A DNA stretch of 64,000 bases, taken from the NCBI GenBank assembly GCA_958496175.1, contig OY292275.1, forward strand, positions 124,001 to 188,000, read 5' to 3'. Under the pieces are notes generated by a model. That model ran no database searches. It saw only the letters and a program-made list of their open reading frames with translations, and had not been told where the DNA came from. How positions within the stretch are numbered: the stretch's first letter is position 1; each line of letters opens with the position of its first letter. Position numbers and translations under genes: made by a program. Below are positions 45,501 to 60,600 of this stretch, one piece after another. This stretch comes from Sisyra terminalis. Its lineage: Eukaryota > Arthropoda > Insecta > Neuroptera > Sisyridae.

Positions 45501-48236
45501 CAAAACAAACCACGTTTAAGGGTTGAACATGCAGTTTATGGGATGCATACTTCCCACTAAGAGGGAGAGACGAACGTGGCTTCTTCAGCGAATGCATGTA
45601 CCATTGTTATATAAGGGTTGATTTTCGAACCAAAGGCAGTTTCGGGTTCGTAACAATGTATAGAACGATAATATAACAATCTTTTTCGATTTCGAAACAA
45701 AAAGATTTTTCGCCAAAAAAAACCGTGGGTTAACCATCGTTGATTTTTCACGAAAATGGTCAAATTAAAAAAAATTTTTTTTAGGATGCCAATCGAAAGT
45801 ACATGTCTATCTGTACATGCTGTGCAAATTTTTCCCAAAACAAACCACGTTTAAGGGTTGAACATGCAGTTTATGGGATGCATACTTCCCACTAAGAGGG
45901 AGAGACGAACGTGGCTTCTTCAGCGAATGCATGTACCATTGTTATATAAGGGTTGATTTTCGAACCAAAGGCAGTTTCGGGTTCGAAACAATGTATAGAA
46001 CGATAATATAACAATCTTTTTCGATTTCGAAACAAAAAGATTTTTCGCCAAAAAAAACCGTGGGTTAACCATCGTTGATTTTTCACGAAAATGGTCAAAT
46101 TAAAAAAAATTTTTTTTAGGATGCCAATCGAAAGTACATGTCTATCTGTACATGCTGTGCAAATTTTTCCCAAAACAAACCACGTTTAATGGTTGAACAT
46201 GCAGTTTATGGGATGCATACTTCCCACTAAGAGGGAGAGACGAACGTGGCTTCTTCTGCGAATGCATGTACCATTGTTATATAAGGGTTGATTTTCGAAC
46301 CAAAGGCAGTTTCGGGTTCGTAACAATGTATAGAACGATAATATAACAATCTTTTTCGATTTCGAAACAAAAAGATTTTTCGCCAAAAAAAACCGTGGGT
46401 TAACCATCGTTGATTTTTCACGAAAATGGTCAAATTAAAAAAAATTTTTTTTAGGATGCCAATCGAAAGTACATGTCTATCTGTACATGCTGTGCAAATT
46501 TTTCCCAAAACAAACCACGTTTAAGGGTTGAACATGCAGTTTATGGGATGCATACTTCCCACTAAGAGGGAGAGACGAACGTGGCTTCTTCAGCGAATGC
46601 ATGTACCATTGTTATATAAGGGTTGATTTTCGAACCAAAGGCAGTTTCGGGTTCGAAACAATGTATAGAACGATAATATAACAATCTTTTTCGATTTCGA
46701 AACAAAAAGATTTTTCGCCAAAAAAAACCGTGGGTTAACCATCGTTGATTTTTCACGAAAATGGTCAAATTAAAAAAAATTTTTTTTAGGATGCCAATCG
46801 AAAGTACAAGTCTATCTGAACATGCTGTGCAAATTTTTCCCAAAACAAACTACGTTTAAGGGTTGAACATGCAGTTTATGGGATGCATACTTCCCACTAA
46901 GAGGGAGAGACGAACGTGGCTTCTTCAGCGAATGCATGTACCATTGTTATATAAGGGTTGATTTTCGAACCAAAGGCAGTTTCGGGTTCGTAACAATGTC
47001 TAGAACGATAATATAACAATCTTTTTCGATTTCGAAACAAAAAGATTTTTCGCCAAAAAAAACCGTGGGTTAACCATCGTTGATTTTTCACGAAAATGGT
47101 CAAATTAAAAAAAATTTTTTTTAGGATGCCAATCGAAAGTACAAGTCTATCTGTACATGCTGTGCAAATTTTTCCCAAAACAAACCACGTTTAAGGGTTG
47201 AACATGCAGTTTATGGGATGCATACTTCCCACTAAGAGGGAGAGACGAACGTGGCTTCTTCAGCGAATGCATGTACCATTGTTATATAAGGGTTGATTTT
47301 CGAACCAAAGGCAGTTTCGGGTTCGTAACAATGTATAGAACGATAATATAACAATCTTTTTCGATTTCGAAACATAAAGATTTTTCGCCAAAAAAAACCG
47401 TGGGTTAACCATCGTTGATTTTTCACGAAAATGGTCAAATTAAAAAAAATTTTTTTTAGGATGCCAATCGAAAGTACAAGTCTATCTGAACATGCTGTGC
47501 AAATTTTTCCCAAAACAAACCACGTTTAAGGGTTGAACATGCAGTTTATGGGATGCATACTTCCCACTAAGAGGGAGAGACGAACGTGGCTTCTTCAGCG
47601 AATGCATGTACCATTGTTATATAAGGGTTGATTTTCGAACCAAAGGCAGTTTCGGGTTCGTAACAATGTATAGAACGATAATATAACAATCTTTTTCGAT
47701 TTCGAAACATAAAGATTTTTCGCCAAAAAAAACCGTGGGTTAACCATCGTTGATTTTTCACGAAAATGGTCAAATTAAAAAAAATTTTTTTTAGGATGCC
47801 AATCGAAAGTACAAGTCTATCTGTACATGCTGTGCAAATTTTTCCCAAAACAAACCACGTTTAAGGGTTGAACATGCAGTTTATGGGATGCATACTTCCC
47901 ACTAAGAGGGAGAGACGAACGTGGCTTCTTCAGCGAATGCATGTACCATTGTTATATAAGGGTTGATTTTCGAACCAAAGGCAGTTTCGGGTTCGTAACA
48001 ATGTATAGAACGATAATATAACAATCTTTTTCGATTTCGAAACATAAAGATTTTTCGCCAAAAAAAACCGTGGGTTAACCATCGTTGATTTTTCACGAAA
48101 ATGGTCAAATTAAAAAAAATTTTTTTTAGGATGCCAATCGAAAGTACAAGTCTATCTGTACATGCTGTGCAAATTTTTCCCAAAACAAACCACGTTTAAG
48201 GGTTGAACATGCAGTTTATGGGATGCATACTTCCCA

Positions 48237-49241
48237 CTAAGAGGGAGAGACGAACGTGGCTTCTTCAGCGAATGCATGTACCATTGTTATATAAGGGTTG
48301 ATTTTCGAACCAAAGGCAGTTTCGGGTTCGTAACAATGTCTAGAACGATAATATAACAATCTTTTTCGATTTCGAAACAAAAAGATTTTTCGCCAAAAAA
48401 AACCGTGGGTTAACCATCGTTGATTTTTCACGAAAATGGTCAAATTAAAATAAATTTTTTTTAGGATGCCAATCGAAAGTACAAGTCTATCTGAACATGC
48501 TGTGCAAATTTTTCCCAAAACAAACCACGTTTAAGGGTTGAACATGCAGTTTATGGGATGCATACTTCCCACTAAGAGGGAGAGACGAACGTGGCTTCTT
48601 CAGCGAATGCATGTACCATTGTTATATAAGGGTTGATTTTCGAACCAAAGGCAGTTTCGGGTTCGTAACAATGTCTAGAACGATAATATAACAATCTTTT
48701 TCGATTTCGAAACAAAAAGATTTTTCGCCAAAAAAAACCGTGGGTTAACCATCGTTGATTTTTCACGAAAATGGTCAAATTAAAATAAATTTTTTTTAGG
48801 ATGCCAATCGAAAGTACAAGTCTATCTGAACATGCTGTGCAAATTTTTCCCAAAACAAACCACGTTTAAGGGTTGAACATGCAGTTTATGGGATGCATAC
48901 TTCCCACTAAGAGGGAGAGACGAACGTGGCTTCTTCAGCGAATGCATGTACCATTGTTATATAAGGGTTGATTTTCGAACCAAAGGCAGTTTCGGGTTCG
49001 TAACAATGTCTAGAACGATAATATAACAATCTTTTTCGATTTCGAAACAAAAAGATTTTTCGCCAAAAAAAACCGTGGGTTAACCATCGTTGATTTTTCA
49101 CGAAAATGGTCAAATTAAAATAAATTTTTTTTAGGATGCCAATCGAAAGTACAAGTCTATCTGAACATGCTGTGCAAATTTTTCCCAAAACAAACCACGT
49201 TTAAGGGTTGAACATGCAGTTTATGGGATGCATACTTCCCA
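48237..49241. repeat. Three consecutive identical satellite monomers
   Basis: Copies at 48237, 48572 and 48907 share AATGTCTAGAAC, AAATAAATTTTTTTT and CTGAACATGC and appear identical throughout. They suggest very recent tandem duplication. Confidence 0.85.
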
Positions 49242-52200
49242 CTAAGAGGGAGAGACGAACGTGGCTTCTTCAGCGAATGCATGTACCATTGTTATATAAG
49301 GGTTGATTTTCGAACCAAAGGCAGTTTCGGGTTCGTAACAATGTATAGAACGATAATATAACAATCTTTTTCGATTTCGAAACAAAAAGATTTTTCGCCA
49401 AATAAAACCGTGGGTTAACCATCGTTGATTTTTCACGAAAATGGTCAAATTAAAAAAAATTTTTTTTAGGATGCCAATCGAAAGTACAAGTCTATCTGTA
49501 CATGCTGTGCAAATTTTTCCCAAAACAAACCACGTTTAAGGGTTGAACATGCAGTTTATGGGATGCATACTTCCCACTAAGAGGGAGAGACGAACGTGGC
49601 TTCTTCAGCGAATGCATGTACCATTGTTATATAAGGGTTGATTTTCGAACCAAAGGCAGTTTCGGGTTCGTAACAATGTATAGAACGATAATATAACAAT
49701 CTTTTTCGATTTCGAAACAAAAAGATTTTTCGCCAAAAAAAACCGTGGGTTAACCATCGTTGATTTTTCACGAAAATGGTCAAATTTAAAAAAATTTTTT
49801 TTAGGATGCCAATCGAAAGTACAAGTCTATCTGTACATGCTGTGCAAATTTTTCCCAAAACAAACCACGTTTAAGGGTTGAACATGCAGTTTATGGGATG
49901 CATACTTCCCACTAAGAGGGAGAGACGAACGTGGCTTCTTCAGCGAATGCATGTACCATTGTTATATAAGGGTTGATTTTCGAACCAAAGGCAGTTTCGG
50001 GTTCGTAACAATGTATAGAACTATAATATAACAATCTTTTTCGATTTCGAAACAAAATGATTTTTCGCCAAAAAAAACCGTGGGTTAACCATCGTTGATT
50101 TTTCACGAAAATGGTCAAATTAAAAAAAATTTTTTTTAGGATGCCAATCGAAAGTACATGTCTATCTGTACATGCTGTGCAAATTTTTCCCAAAACAAAC
50201 CACGTTTAAGGGTTGAACATGCAGTTTATGGGATGCATACTTCCCACTAAGAGGGAGAGACGAACGTGGCTTCTTCTGCGAATGCATGTACCATTGTTAT
50301 ATAAGGGTTGATTTTCGAACCAAAGGCAGTTTCGGGTTCGTAACAATGTATAGAACGATAATATAACAATCTTTTTCGATTTCGAAACAAAAAGATTTTT
50401 CGCCAAAAAAAACCGTGGGTTAACCATCGTTGATTTTTCACGAAAATGGTCAAATTAAAAAAAATTTTTTTTAGGATGCCAATCGAAAGTACAAGTCTAT
50501 CTGTACATGCTGTGCAAATTTTTCCCAAAACAAACCACGTTTAAGGGTTGAACATGCAGTTTATGGGATGCATACTTCCCACTAAGAGGGAGAGACGAAC
50601 GTGGCTTCTTCAGCGAATGCATGTACCATTGTTATATAAGGGTTGATTTTCGAACCAAAGGCAGTTTCGGGTTCGTAACAATGTATAGAACGATAATATA
50701 ACAATCTTTTTCGATTTCGAAACAAAAAGATTTTTCGCCAAGAAAAACCGTGGGTTAACCATCGTTGATTTTTCACGAAAATGGTCAAATTAAAATAAAT
50801 TTTTTTTAGGATGCCAATCGAAAGTACAAGTCTATCTGAACATGCTGTGCAAATTTTTCCCAAAACAAACCACGTTTAAGGGTTGAACATGCAGTTTATG
50901 GGATGCATACTTCCCACTAAGAGGGAGAGACGAACGTGGCTTCTTCAGCGAATGCATGTACCATTGTTATATAAGGGTTGATTTTCGAACCAAAGGCAGT
51001 TTCGGGTTCGTAACAATGTATAGAACGATAATATAACAATCTTTTTCGATTTCGAAACATAAAGATTTTTCGCCAAAAAAAACCGTGGGTTAACCATCGT
51101 TGATTTTTCACGAAAATGGTCAAATTAAAAAAAATTTTTTTTAGGATGCCAATCGAAAGTACAAGTCTATCTGTACATGCTGTGCAAATTTTTCCCAAAA
51201 CAAACCACGTTTAAGGGTTGAACATGCAGTTTATGGGATGCATACTTCCCACTAAGAGGGAGAGACGAACGTGGCTTCTTCAGCGAATGCATGTACCATT
51301 GTTATATAAGGGTTGATTTTCGAACCAAAGGCAGTTTCGGGTTCGTAACAATGTATAGAACGATAATATAACAATCTTTTTCGATTTCGAAACAAAAAGA
51401 TTTTTCGCCAAAAAAAACCGTGGGTTAACCATCGTTGATTTTTCACGAAAATGGTCAAATTAAAATAATTTTTTTTTAGGATGCCAATCGAAAGTACAAG
51501 TCTATCTGTACATGCTGTGCAAAAATTTTCCCAAAACAAACCACGTTTAAGGGTTGAACATGCAGTTTATGGGATGCATACTTCCCACTAAGAGGGAGAG
51601 ACGAACGTGGCTTCTTCAGCGAATGCATGTACCATTGTTATATAAGGGTTGATTTTCGAACCAAAGGCAGTTTCGGGTTCGTAACAATGTATAGAACTAT
51701 AATATAACAATCTTTTCCGATTTCGAAACAAAATGATTTTTCGCCAAAAAAAACCGTGGGTTTACCATCGTTGATTTTTCACGAAAATGGTCAAATTAAA
51801 AAAAATTTTTTTTAGGATGCCAATCGAAAGTACAAGTCTATCTGTACATGCTGTGCAAATTTTTCCCAAAACAAACCACGTTTAAGGGTTGAACATGCAG
51901 TTTATGGGATGCATACTTCCCACTAAGAGGGAGAGACGAACGTGGCTTCTTCAGCGAATGCATGTACCATTGTTATATAAGGGTTGATTTTCGAACCAAA
52001 GGCAGTTTCGGGTTCGTAACAATGTATAGAACGATAATATAACAATCTTTTTCGATTTCGAAACAAAAAGATTTTTCGCCAAAAAAAACCGTGGGTTAAC
52101 CATCGTTGATTTTTCACGAAAATGGTCAAATTAAAAAAATTTTTTTTTAGGATGCCAATCGAAAGTACAAGTCTATCTGAACATGCTGTGCAAATTTTTC

Positions 52201-55200
52201 CCAAAACAAACCACGTTTAAGGGTTGAACATGCAGTTTATGGGATGCATACTTCCCACTAAGAGGGAGAGACGAACGTGGCTTCTTCAGCGAATGCATGT
52301 ACCATTGTTATATAAGGGTTGATTTTCGAACCAAAGGCAGTTTCGGGTTCGTAACAATGTATAGAACGATAATATAACAATCTTTTTCGATTTCGAAACA
52401 TAAAGATTTTTCGCCAAAAAAAACCGTGGGTTAACCATCGTTGATTTTTCACGAAAATGGTTAAATTAAAAAAAATTTTTTTTAGGATGCCAATCGAAAG
52501 TACAAGTCTATCTGTACATGCTGTGCAAATTTTTCCCAAAACAAACCACGTTTAAGGGTTGAACATGCAGTTTATGGGATGCATACTTCCCACTAAGAGG
52601 GAGAGACGAACGTGGCTTCTTCAGCGAATGCATGTACCATTGTTATATAAGGGTTGATTTTCGAACCAAAGGCAGTTTCGGGTTCGTAACAATGTATAGA
52701 ACGATAATATAACAATCTTTTTCGATTTCGAAACAAAAAGATTTTTCGCCAAAAAAAACCGTGGGTTAACCATCGTTGATTTTTCACGAAAATGGTCAAA
52801 TTAAAAAAAATTTTTTTTAGGATGCCAATCGAAAGTACAAGTCTATCTGTACATGCTGTGCAAATTTTTCCCAAAACAAACCACGTTTAAGGGTTGAACA
52901 TGCAGTTTATGGGATGCATACTTCCCACTAAGAGGGAGAGACGAACGTGGCTTCTTCAGCGAATGCATGTACCATTGTTATATAAGGGTTGATTTTCGAA
53001 CCAAAGGCAGTTTCGGGTTCGTAACAATGTATAGAACGATAATATAACAATCTTTTTCGATTTCGAAACATAAAGATTTTTCGCCAAAAAAAACCGTGGG
53101 TTAACCATCGTTGATTTTTCACGAAAATGGTCAAATTAAAAAAAATTTTTTTTAGGATGCCAATCGAAAGTACAAGTCTATCTGTACATGCTGTGCAAAT
53201 TTTTCCCAAAACAAACCACGTTTAAGGGTTGAACATGCAGTTTATGGGATGCATACTTCCCACTAAGAGGGAGAGACGAACGTGGCTTCTTCAGCGAATG
53301 CATGTACCATTGTTATATAAGGGTTGATTTTCGAACCAAAGGCAGTTTCGGGTTCGTAACAATGTATAGAACGATAATATAACAATCTTTTTCGATTTCG
53401 AAACAAAAAGATTTTTCGCCAAAAAAAACCGTGGGTTAACCATCGTTGATTTTTCACGAAAATGGTCAAATTAAAAAAATTTTTTTTTAGGATGCCAATC
53501 GAAAGTACAAGTCTATCTGTACATGCTGTGCAAATTTTTCCCAAAACAAACCACGTTTAAGGGTTGAACATGCAGTTTATGGGATGCATACTTCCCACTA
53601 AGAGGGAGAGACGAACGTGGCTTCTTCAGCGAATGCATGTACCATTGTTATATAAGGGTTGATTTTCGAACCAAAGGCAGTTTCGGGTTCGTAACAATGT
53701 ATAGAACGATAATATAACAATCTTTTTCGATTTCGAAACAAAAAGATTTTTCGCCAAAAAAAACCGTGGGTTAACCATCGTTGATTTTTCACGAAAATGG
53801 TCAAATTAAAAAAAATTTTTTTTAGCATGCCAATCGAAAGTACAAGTCTATCTGTACATGCTGTGCAAATTTTTCCCAAAACAAACCACGTTTAAGGGTT
53901 GAACATGCAGTTTATGGGATGCATACTTCCCACTAAGAGGGAGAGACGAACGTGGCTTCTTCAGCGAATGCATGTACCATTGTTATATAAGGGTTGATTT
54001 TCGAACCAAAGGCAGTTTCGGGTTCGTAACAATGTATAGAACGATAATATAACAATCTTTTTCGATTTCGAAACATAAAGATTTTTCGCCAAAAAAAACC
54101 GTGGGTTAACCATCGTTGATTTTTCACGAAAATGGTCAAATTAAAAAAAATTTTTTTTAGGATGCCAATCGAAAGTACAAGTCTATCTGTACATGCTGTG
54201 CAAATTTTTCCCAAAACAAACCACGTTTAAGGGTTGAACATGCAGTTTATGGGATGCATACTTCCCACTAAGAGGGAGAGACGAACGTGGCTTCTTCAGC
54301 GAATGCATGTACCATTGTTATATAAGGGTTGATTTTCGAACCAAAGGCAGTTTCGGGTTCGTAACAATGTATAGAACGATAATATAACAATCTTTTTCGA
54401 TTTCGAAACAAAAAGATTTTTCGCCAAAAAAAACCGTGGGTTAACCATCGTTGATTTTTCACGAAAATGGTCAAATTAAAAAAAAATTTTTTTAGCATGC
54501 CAATCGAAAGTACAAGTCTATCTGTACATGCTGTGCAAATTTTTCCCAAAACAAACCACGTTTAAGGGTTGAACATGCAGTTTATGGGATGCATACTTCC
54601 CACTAAGAGGGAGAGACGAACGTGGCTTCTTCAGCGAATGCATGTACCATTGTTATATAAGGGTTGATTTTCGAACCAAAGGCAGTTTCGGGTTCGTAAC
54701 AATGTATAGAACGATAATATAACAATCTTTTTCGATTTCGAAACAAAAAGATTTTTCGCCAAAAAAAACCGTGGGTTAACCATCGTTGATTTTTCACGAA
54801 AATGGTCAAATTAAAATAAATTTTTTTTAGGATGCCAATCGAAAGTACAAGTCTATCTGAACATGCTGTGCAAATTTTTCCCAAAACAAACCACGTTTAA
54901 GGGTTGAACATGCAGTTTATGGGATGCATACTTCCCACTAAGAGGGAGAGACGAACGTGGCTTCTTCAGCGAATGCATGTACCATTGTTATATAAGGGTT
55001 GATTTTCGAACCAAAGGCAGTTTCGGGTTCGTAACAATGTATAGAACGATAATATAACAATCTTTTTCGATTTCGAAACATAAAGATTTTTCGCCAAAAA
55101 AAACCGTGGGTTAACCATCGTTGATTTTTCACGAAAATGGTTAAATTAAAAAAAATTTTTTTTAGGATGCCAATCGAAAGTACAAGTCTATCTGTACATG

Positions 55201-57617
55201 CTGTGCAAATTTTTCCCAAAACAAACCACGTTTAAGGGTTGAACATGCAGTTTATGGGATGCATACTTCCCACTAAGAGGGAGAGACGAACGTGGCTTCT
55301 TCAGCGAATGCATGTACCATTGTTATATAAGGGTTGATTTTCGAACCAAAGGCAGTTTCGGGTTCGTAACAATGTATTGAACGATAATATAACAATCTTT
55401 TTCGATTTCGAAACAAAAAGATTTTTCGCCAAAAAAAACCGTGGGTTAACCATCGTTGATTTTTCACGAAAATGGTCAAATTAAAAAAAATTTTTTTTAG
55501 GATGCCAATCGAAAGTACAAGTCTATCTGTACATGCTGTGCAAATTTTTCCCAAAACAAACCACGTTTAAGGGTTGAACATGCAGTTTATGGGATGCATA
55601 CTTCCCACTAAGAGGGAGAGACGAACGTGGCTTCTTCAGCGAATGCATGTACCATTGTTATATAAGGGTTGATTTTCGAACCAAAGGCAGTTTCGGGTTC
55701 GTAACAATGTATAGAACGATAATATAACAATCTTTTTCGATTTCGAAACATAAAGATTTTTCGCCAAAAAAAACCGTGGGTTAACCATCGTTGATTTTTC
55801 ACGAAAATGGTCAAATTAAAAAAAATTTTTTTTAGGATGCCAATCGAAAGTACAAGTCTATCTGTACATGCTGTGCAAATTTTTCCCAAAACAAACCACG
55901 TTTAAGGGTTGAACATGCAGTTTATGGGATGCATACTTCCCACTAAGAGGGAGAGACGAACGTGGCTTCTTCAGCGAATGCATGTACCATTGTTATATAA
56001 GGGTTGATTTTCGAACCAAAGGCAGTTTCGGGTTCGTAACAATGTATAGAACGATAATATAACAATCTTTTTCGATTTCGAAACAAAAAGATTTTTCGCC
56101 AAAAAAAACCGTGGGTTAACCATCGTTGATTTTTCACGAAAATGGTCAAATTAAAAAAATTTTTTTTTAGGATGCCAATCGAAAGTACAAGTCTATCTGT
56201 ACATGCTGTGCAAATTTTTCCCAAAACAAACCACGTTTAAGGGTTGAACATGCAGTTTATGGGATGCATACTTCCCACTAAGAGGGAGAGACGAACGTGG
56301 CTTCTTCAGCGAATGCATGTACCATTGTTATATAAGGGTTGATTTTCGAACCAAAGGCAGTTTCGGGTTCGTAACAATGTATAGAACGATAATATAACAA
56401 TCTTTTTCGATTTCGAAACATAAAGATTTTTCGCCAAAAAAAACCGTGGGTTAACCATCGTTGATTTTTCACGAAAATGGTCAAATTAAAAAAAATTTTG
56501 TTTAGGATGCCAATCGAAAGTACAAGTCTATCTGTACATGCTGTGCAAATTTTTCCCAAAACAAACCACGTTTAAGGGTTGAACATGCAGTTTATGGGAT
56601 GCATACTTCCCACTAAGAGGGAGAGACGAACGTGGCTTCTTCAGCGAATGCATGTACCATTGTTATATAAGGGTTGATTTTCGAACCAAAGGCAGTTTCG
56701 GGTTCGTAACAATGTATAGAACGATAATATAACAATCTTTTTCGATTTCGAAACAAAAAGATTTTTCGCCAAAAAAAACCGTGGGTTAACCATCGTTGAT
56801 TTTTCACGAAAATGGTCAAATTAAAAAAAATTTTTTTTAGGATGCCAATCGAAAGTACAAGTCTATCTGTACATGCTGTGCAAATTTTTCCCAAAACAAA
56901 CCACGTTTAAGGGTTGAACATGCAGTTTATGGGATGCATACTTCCCACTAAGAGGGAGAGACGAACGTGGCTTCTTCAGCGAATGCATGTACCATTGTTA
57001 TATAAGGGTTGATTTTCGAACCAAAGGCAGTTTCGGGTTCGTAACAATGTATAGAACGATAATATAACAATCTTTTTCGATTTCGAAACATAAAGATTTT
57101 TCGCCAAAAAAAACCGTGGGTTAACCATCGTTGATTTTTCACGAAAATGGTCAAATTAAAAAAAATTTTTTTTAGGATGCCAATCGAAAGTACAAGTCTA
57201 TCTGTACATGCTGTGCAAATTTTTCCCAAAACAAACCACGTTTAAGGGTTGAACATGCAGTTTATGGGATGCATACTTCCCACTAAGAGGGAGAGACGAA
57301 CGTGGCTTCTTCAGCGAATGCATGTACCATTGTTATATAAGGGTTGATTTTCGAACCAAAGGCAGTTTCGGGTTCGTAACAATGTATAGAACGATAATAT
57401 AACAATCTTTTTCGATTTCGAAACAAAAAGATTTTTCGCCAAAAAAAACCGTGGGTTAACCATCGTTGATTTTTCACGAAAATGGTCAAATTAAAAAAAT
57501 TTTTTTTTAGGATGCCAATCGAAAGTACAAGTCTATCTGTACATGCTGTGCAAATTTTTCCCAAAACAAACCACGTTTAAGGGTTGAACATGCAGTTTAT
57601 GGGATGCATACTTCCCA

Positions 57618-60600
57618 CTAAGAGGGAGAGACGAACGTGGCTTCTTCAGCGAATGCATGTACCATTGTTATATAAGGGTTGATTTTCGAACCAAAGGCAG
57701 TTTCGGGTTCGTAACAATGTATAGAACGATAATATAACAATCTTTTTCGATTTCGAAACAAAAAGATTTTTCGCCAAAAAAAACCGTGGGTTAACCATCG
57801 TTGATTTTTCTCGAAAATAGTCAAATTAAAAAAATTTTTTTTAGGATGCCAATCGAAAGTACAAGTCTATCTGTACATGCTGTGCAAATTTTTCCCAAAA
57901 CAAACCACGTTTAAGGGTTGAACATGCAGTTTATGGGATGCATACTTCCCACTAAGAGGGAGAGACGAACGTGGCTTCTTCAGCGAATGCATGTACCATT
58001 GTTATATAAGGGTTGATTTTCGAACCAAAGGCAGTTTCGGGTTCGTAACAATGTATAGAACGATAATATAACAATCTTTTTCGATTTCGAAACAAAAAGA
58101 TTTTTCGCCAAAAAAAACCGTGGGTTAACCATCGTTGATTTTTCACGAAAATGGTCAAATTAAAAAAATTTTTTTTTAGGATGCCAATCGAAAGTGCAAG
58201 TCTATCTGTACATGCTGTGCAAATTTTTCCCAAAACAAACCACGTTTAAGGGTTGAACATGCAGTTTATGGGATGCATACTTCCCACTAAGAGGGAGAGA
58301 CGAACGTGGCTTCTTCAGCGAATGCATGTACCATTGTTATATAAGGGTTGATTTTCGAACCAAAGGCAGTTTCGGGTTCGTAACAATGTATAGAACGATA
58401 ATATAACAATCTTTTTCGATTTCGAAACAAAAAGATTTTTCGCCAAAAAAAACCGTGGGTTAACCATCGTTGATTTTTCACGAAAATGGTCAAATTAAAA
58501 AAAATTTTTTTTAGGATGCCAATCGAAAGTACAAGTCTATCTGTACATGCTGTGCAAATTTTTCTCAAAACAAACCACGTTTAAGGGTTGAACATGCAGT
58601 TTATGGGATGCATACTTCCCACTAAGAGGGAGAGACGAACGTGGCTTCTTCAGCGAATGCATGTACCATTGTTATATAAGGGTTGATTTTCGAACCAAAG
58701 GCAGTTTCGGGTTCGTAACAATGTATAGAACGATAATATAACAAACATTTTCGATTTCGAAACAAAAAGATTTTTCGCCAAAAAAAACCGTGGGTTAACC
58801 ATCGTTGATTTTTCACGAAAATGGTCAAATTAAAAAAATTTTTTTTTAGGATGCCAATCGAAAGTGCAAGTCTATCTGTACATGCTGTGCAAATTTTTCC
58901 CAAAACAAACCACGTTTAAGGGTTGAACATGCAGTTTATGGGATGCATACTTCCCACTAAGAGGGAGAGACGAACGTGGCTTCTTCAGCGAATGCATGTA
59001 CCATTGTTATATAAGGGTTGATTTTCGAACCAAAGGCAGTTTCGGGTTCGTAACAATGTATAGAACGATAATATAACAATCTTTTTCGATTTCGAAACAA
59101 AAAGATTTTTCGCCAAAAAAAACCGTGGGTTAACCATCGTTGATTTTTCACGAAAATGGTCAAATTAAAAAAAATTTTTTTTAGGATGCCAATCGAAAGT
59201 ACAAGTCTATCTGTACATGCTGTGCAAATTTTTCCCAAAACAAACCACGTTTAAGGGTTGAACATGCAGTTTATGGGATGCATACTTCCCACTAAGAGGG
59301 AGAGACGAACGTGGCTTCTTCAGCGAATGCATGTACCATTGTTATATAAGGGTTGATTTTCGAACCAAAGGCAGTTTCGGGTTCGTAACAATGTATAGAA
59401 CGATAATATAACAATCTTTTTCGATTTCGAAACAAAAAGATTTTTCGCCAAAAAAAACCGTGGGTTAACCATCGTTGATTTTTCACGAAAATGGTCAAAT
59501 TAAAAAAAATTTTTTTTAGGATGCCAATCGAAAGTACAAGTCTATCTGTACATGCTGTGCAAATTTTTCCCAAAACAAACCACGTTTAAGGGTTGAACAT
59601 GCAGTTTATGGGATGCATACTTCCCACTAAGAGGGAGAGACGAACGTGGCTTCTTCAGCGAATGCATGTACCATTGTTATATAAGGGTTGATTTTCGAAC
59701 CAAAGGCAGTTTCGGGTTCGTAACAATGTATAGAACGATAATATAACAATCTTTTTCGATTTCGAAACATAAAGATTTTTCGCCAAAAAAAACCGTGGGT
59801 TAACCATCGTTGATTTTTCACGAAAATGGTCAAATTAAAAAAAATTTTTTTTAGGATGCCAATCGAAAGTACAAGTCTATCTGTACATGCTGTGCAAATT
59901 TTTCCCAAAACAAACCACGTTTAAGGGTTGAACATGCAGTTTATGGGATGCATACTTCCCACTAAGAGGGAGAGACGAACGTGGCTTCTTCAGCGAATGC
60001 ATGTACCATTGTTATATAAGGGTTGATTTTCGAACCAAAGGCAGTTTCGGGTTCGTAACAATGTATAGAACGATAATATAACAATCTTTTTCGATTTCGA
60101 AACAAAAAGATTTTTCGCCAAAAAAAACCGTGGGTTAACCATCGTTGATTTTTCACGAAAATGGTCAAATTAAAAAAATTTTTTTTTAGGATGCCAATCG
60201 AAAGTACAAGTCTATCTGTACATGCTGTGCAAATTTTTCCCAAAACAAACCACGTTTAAGGGTTGAACATGCAGTTTATGGGATGCATACTTCCCACTAA
60301 GAGGGAGAGACGAACGTGGCTTCTTCAGCGAATGCATGTACCATTGTTATATAAGGGTTGATTTTCGAACCAAAGGCAGTTTCGGGTTCGTAACAATGTA
60401 TAGAACGATAATATAACAATCTTTTTCGATTTCGAAACAAAAAGATTTTTCGCCAAAAAAAACCGTGGGTTAACCATCGTTGATTTTTCTCGAAAATAGT
60501 CAAATTAAAAAAATTTTTTTTAGGATGCCAATCGAAAGTACAAGTCTATCTGTACATGCTGTGCAAATTTTTCCCAAAACAAACCACGTTTAAGGGTTGA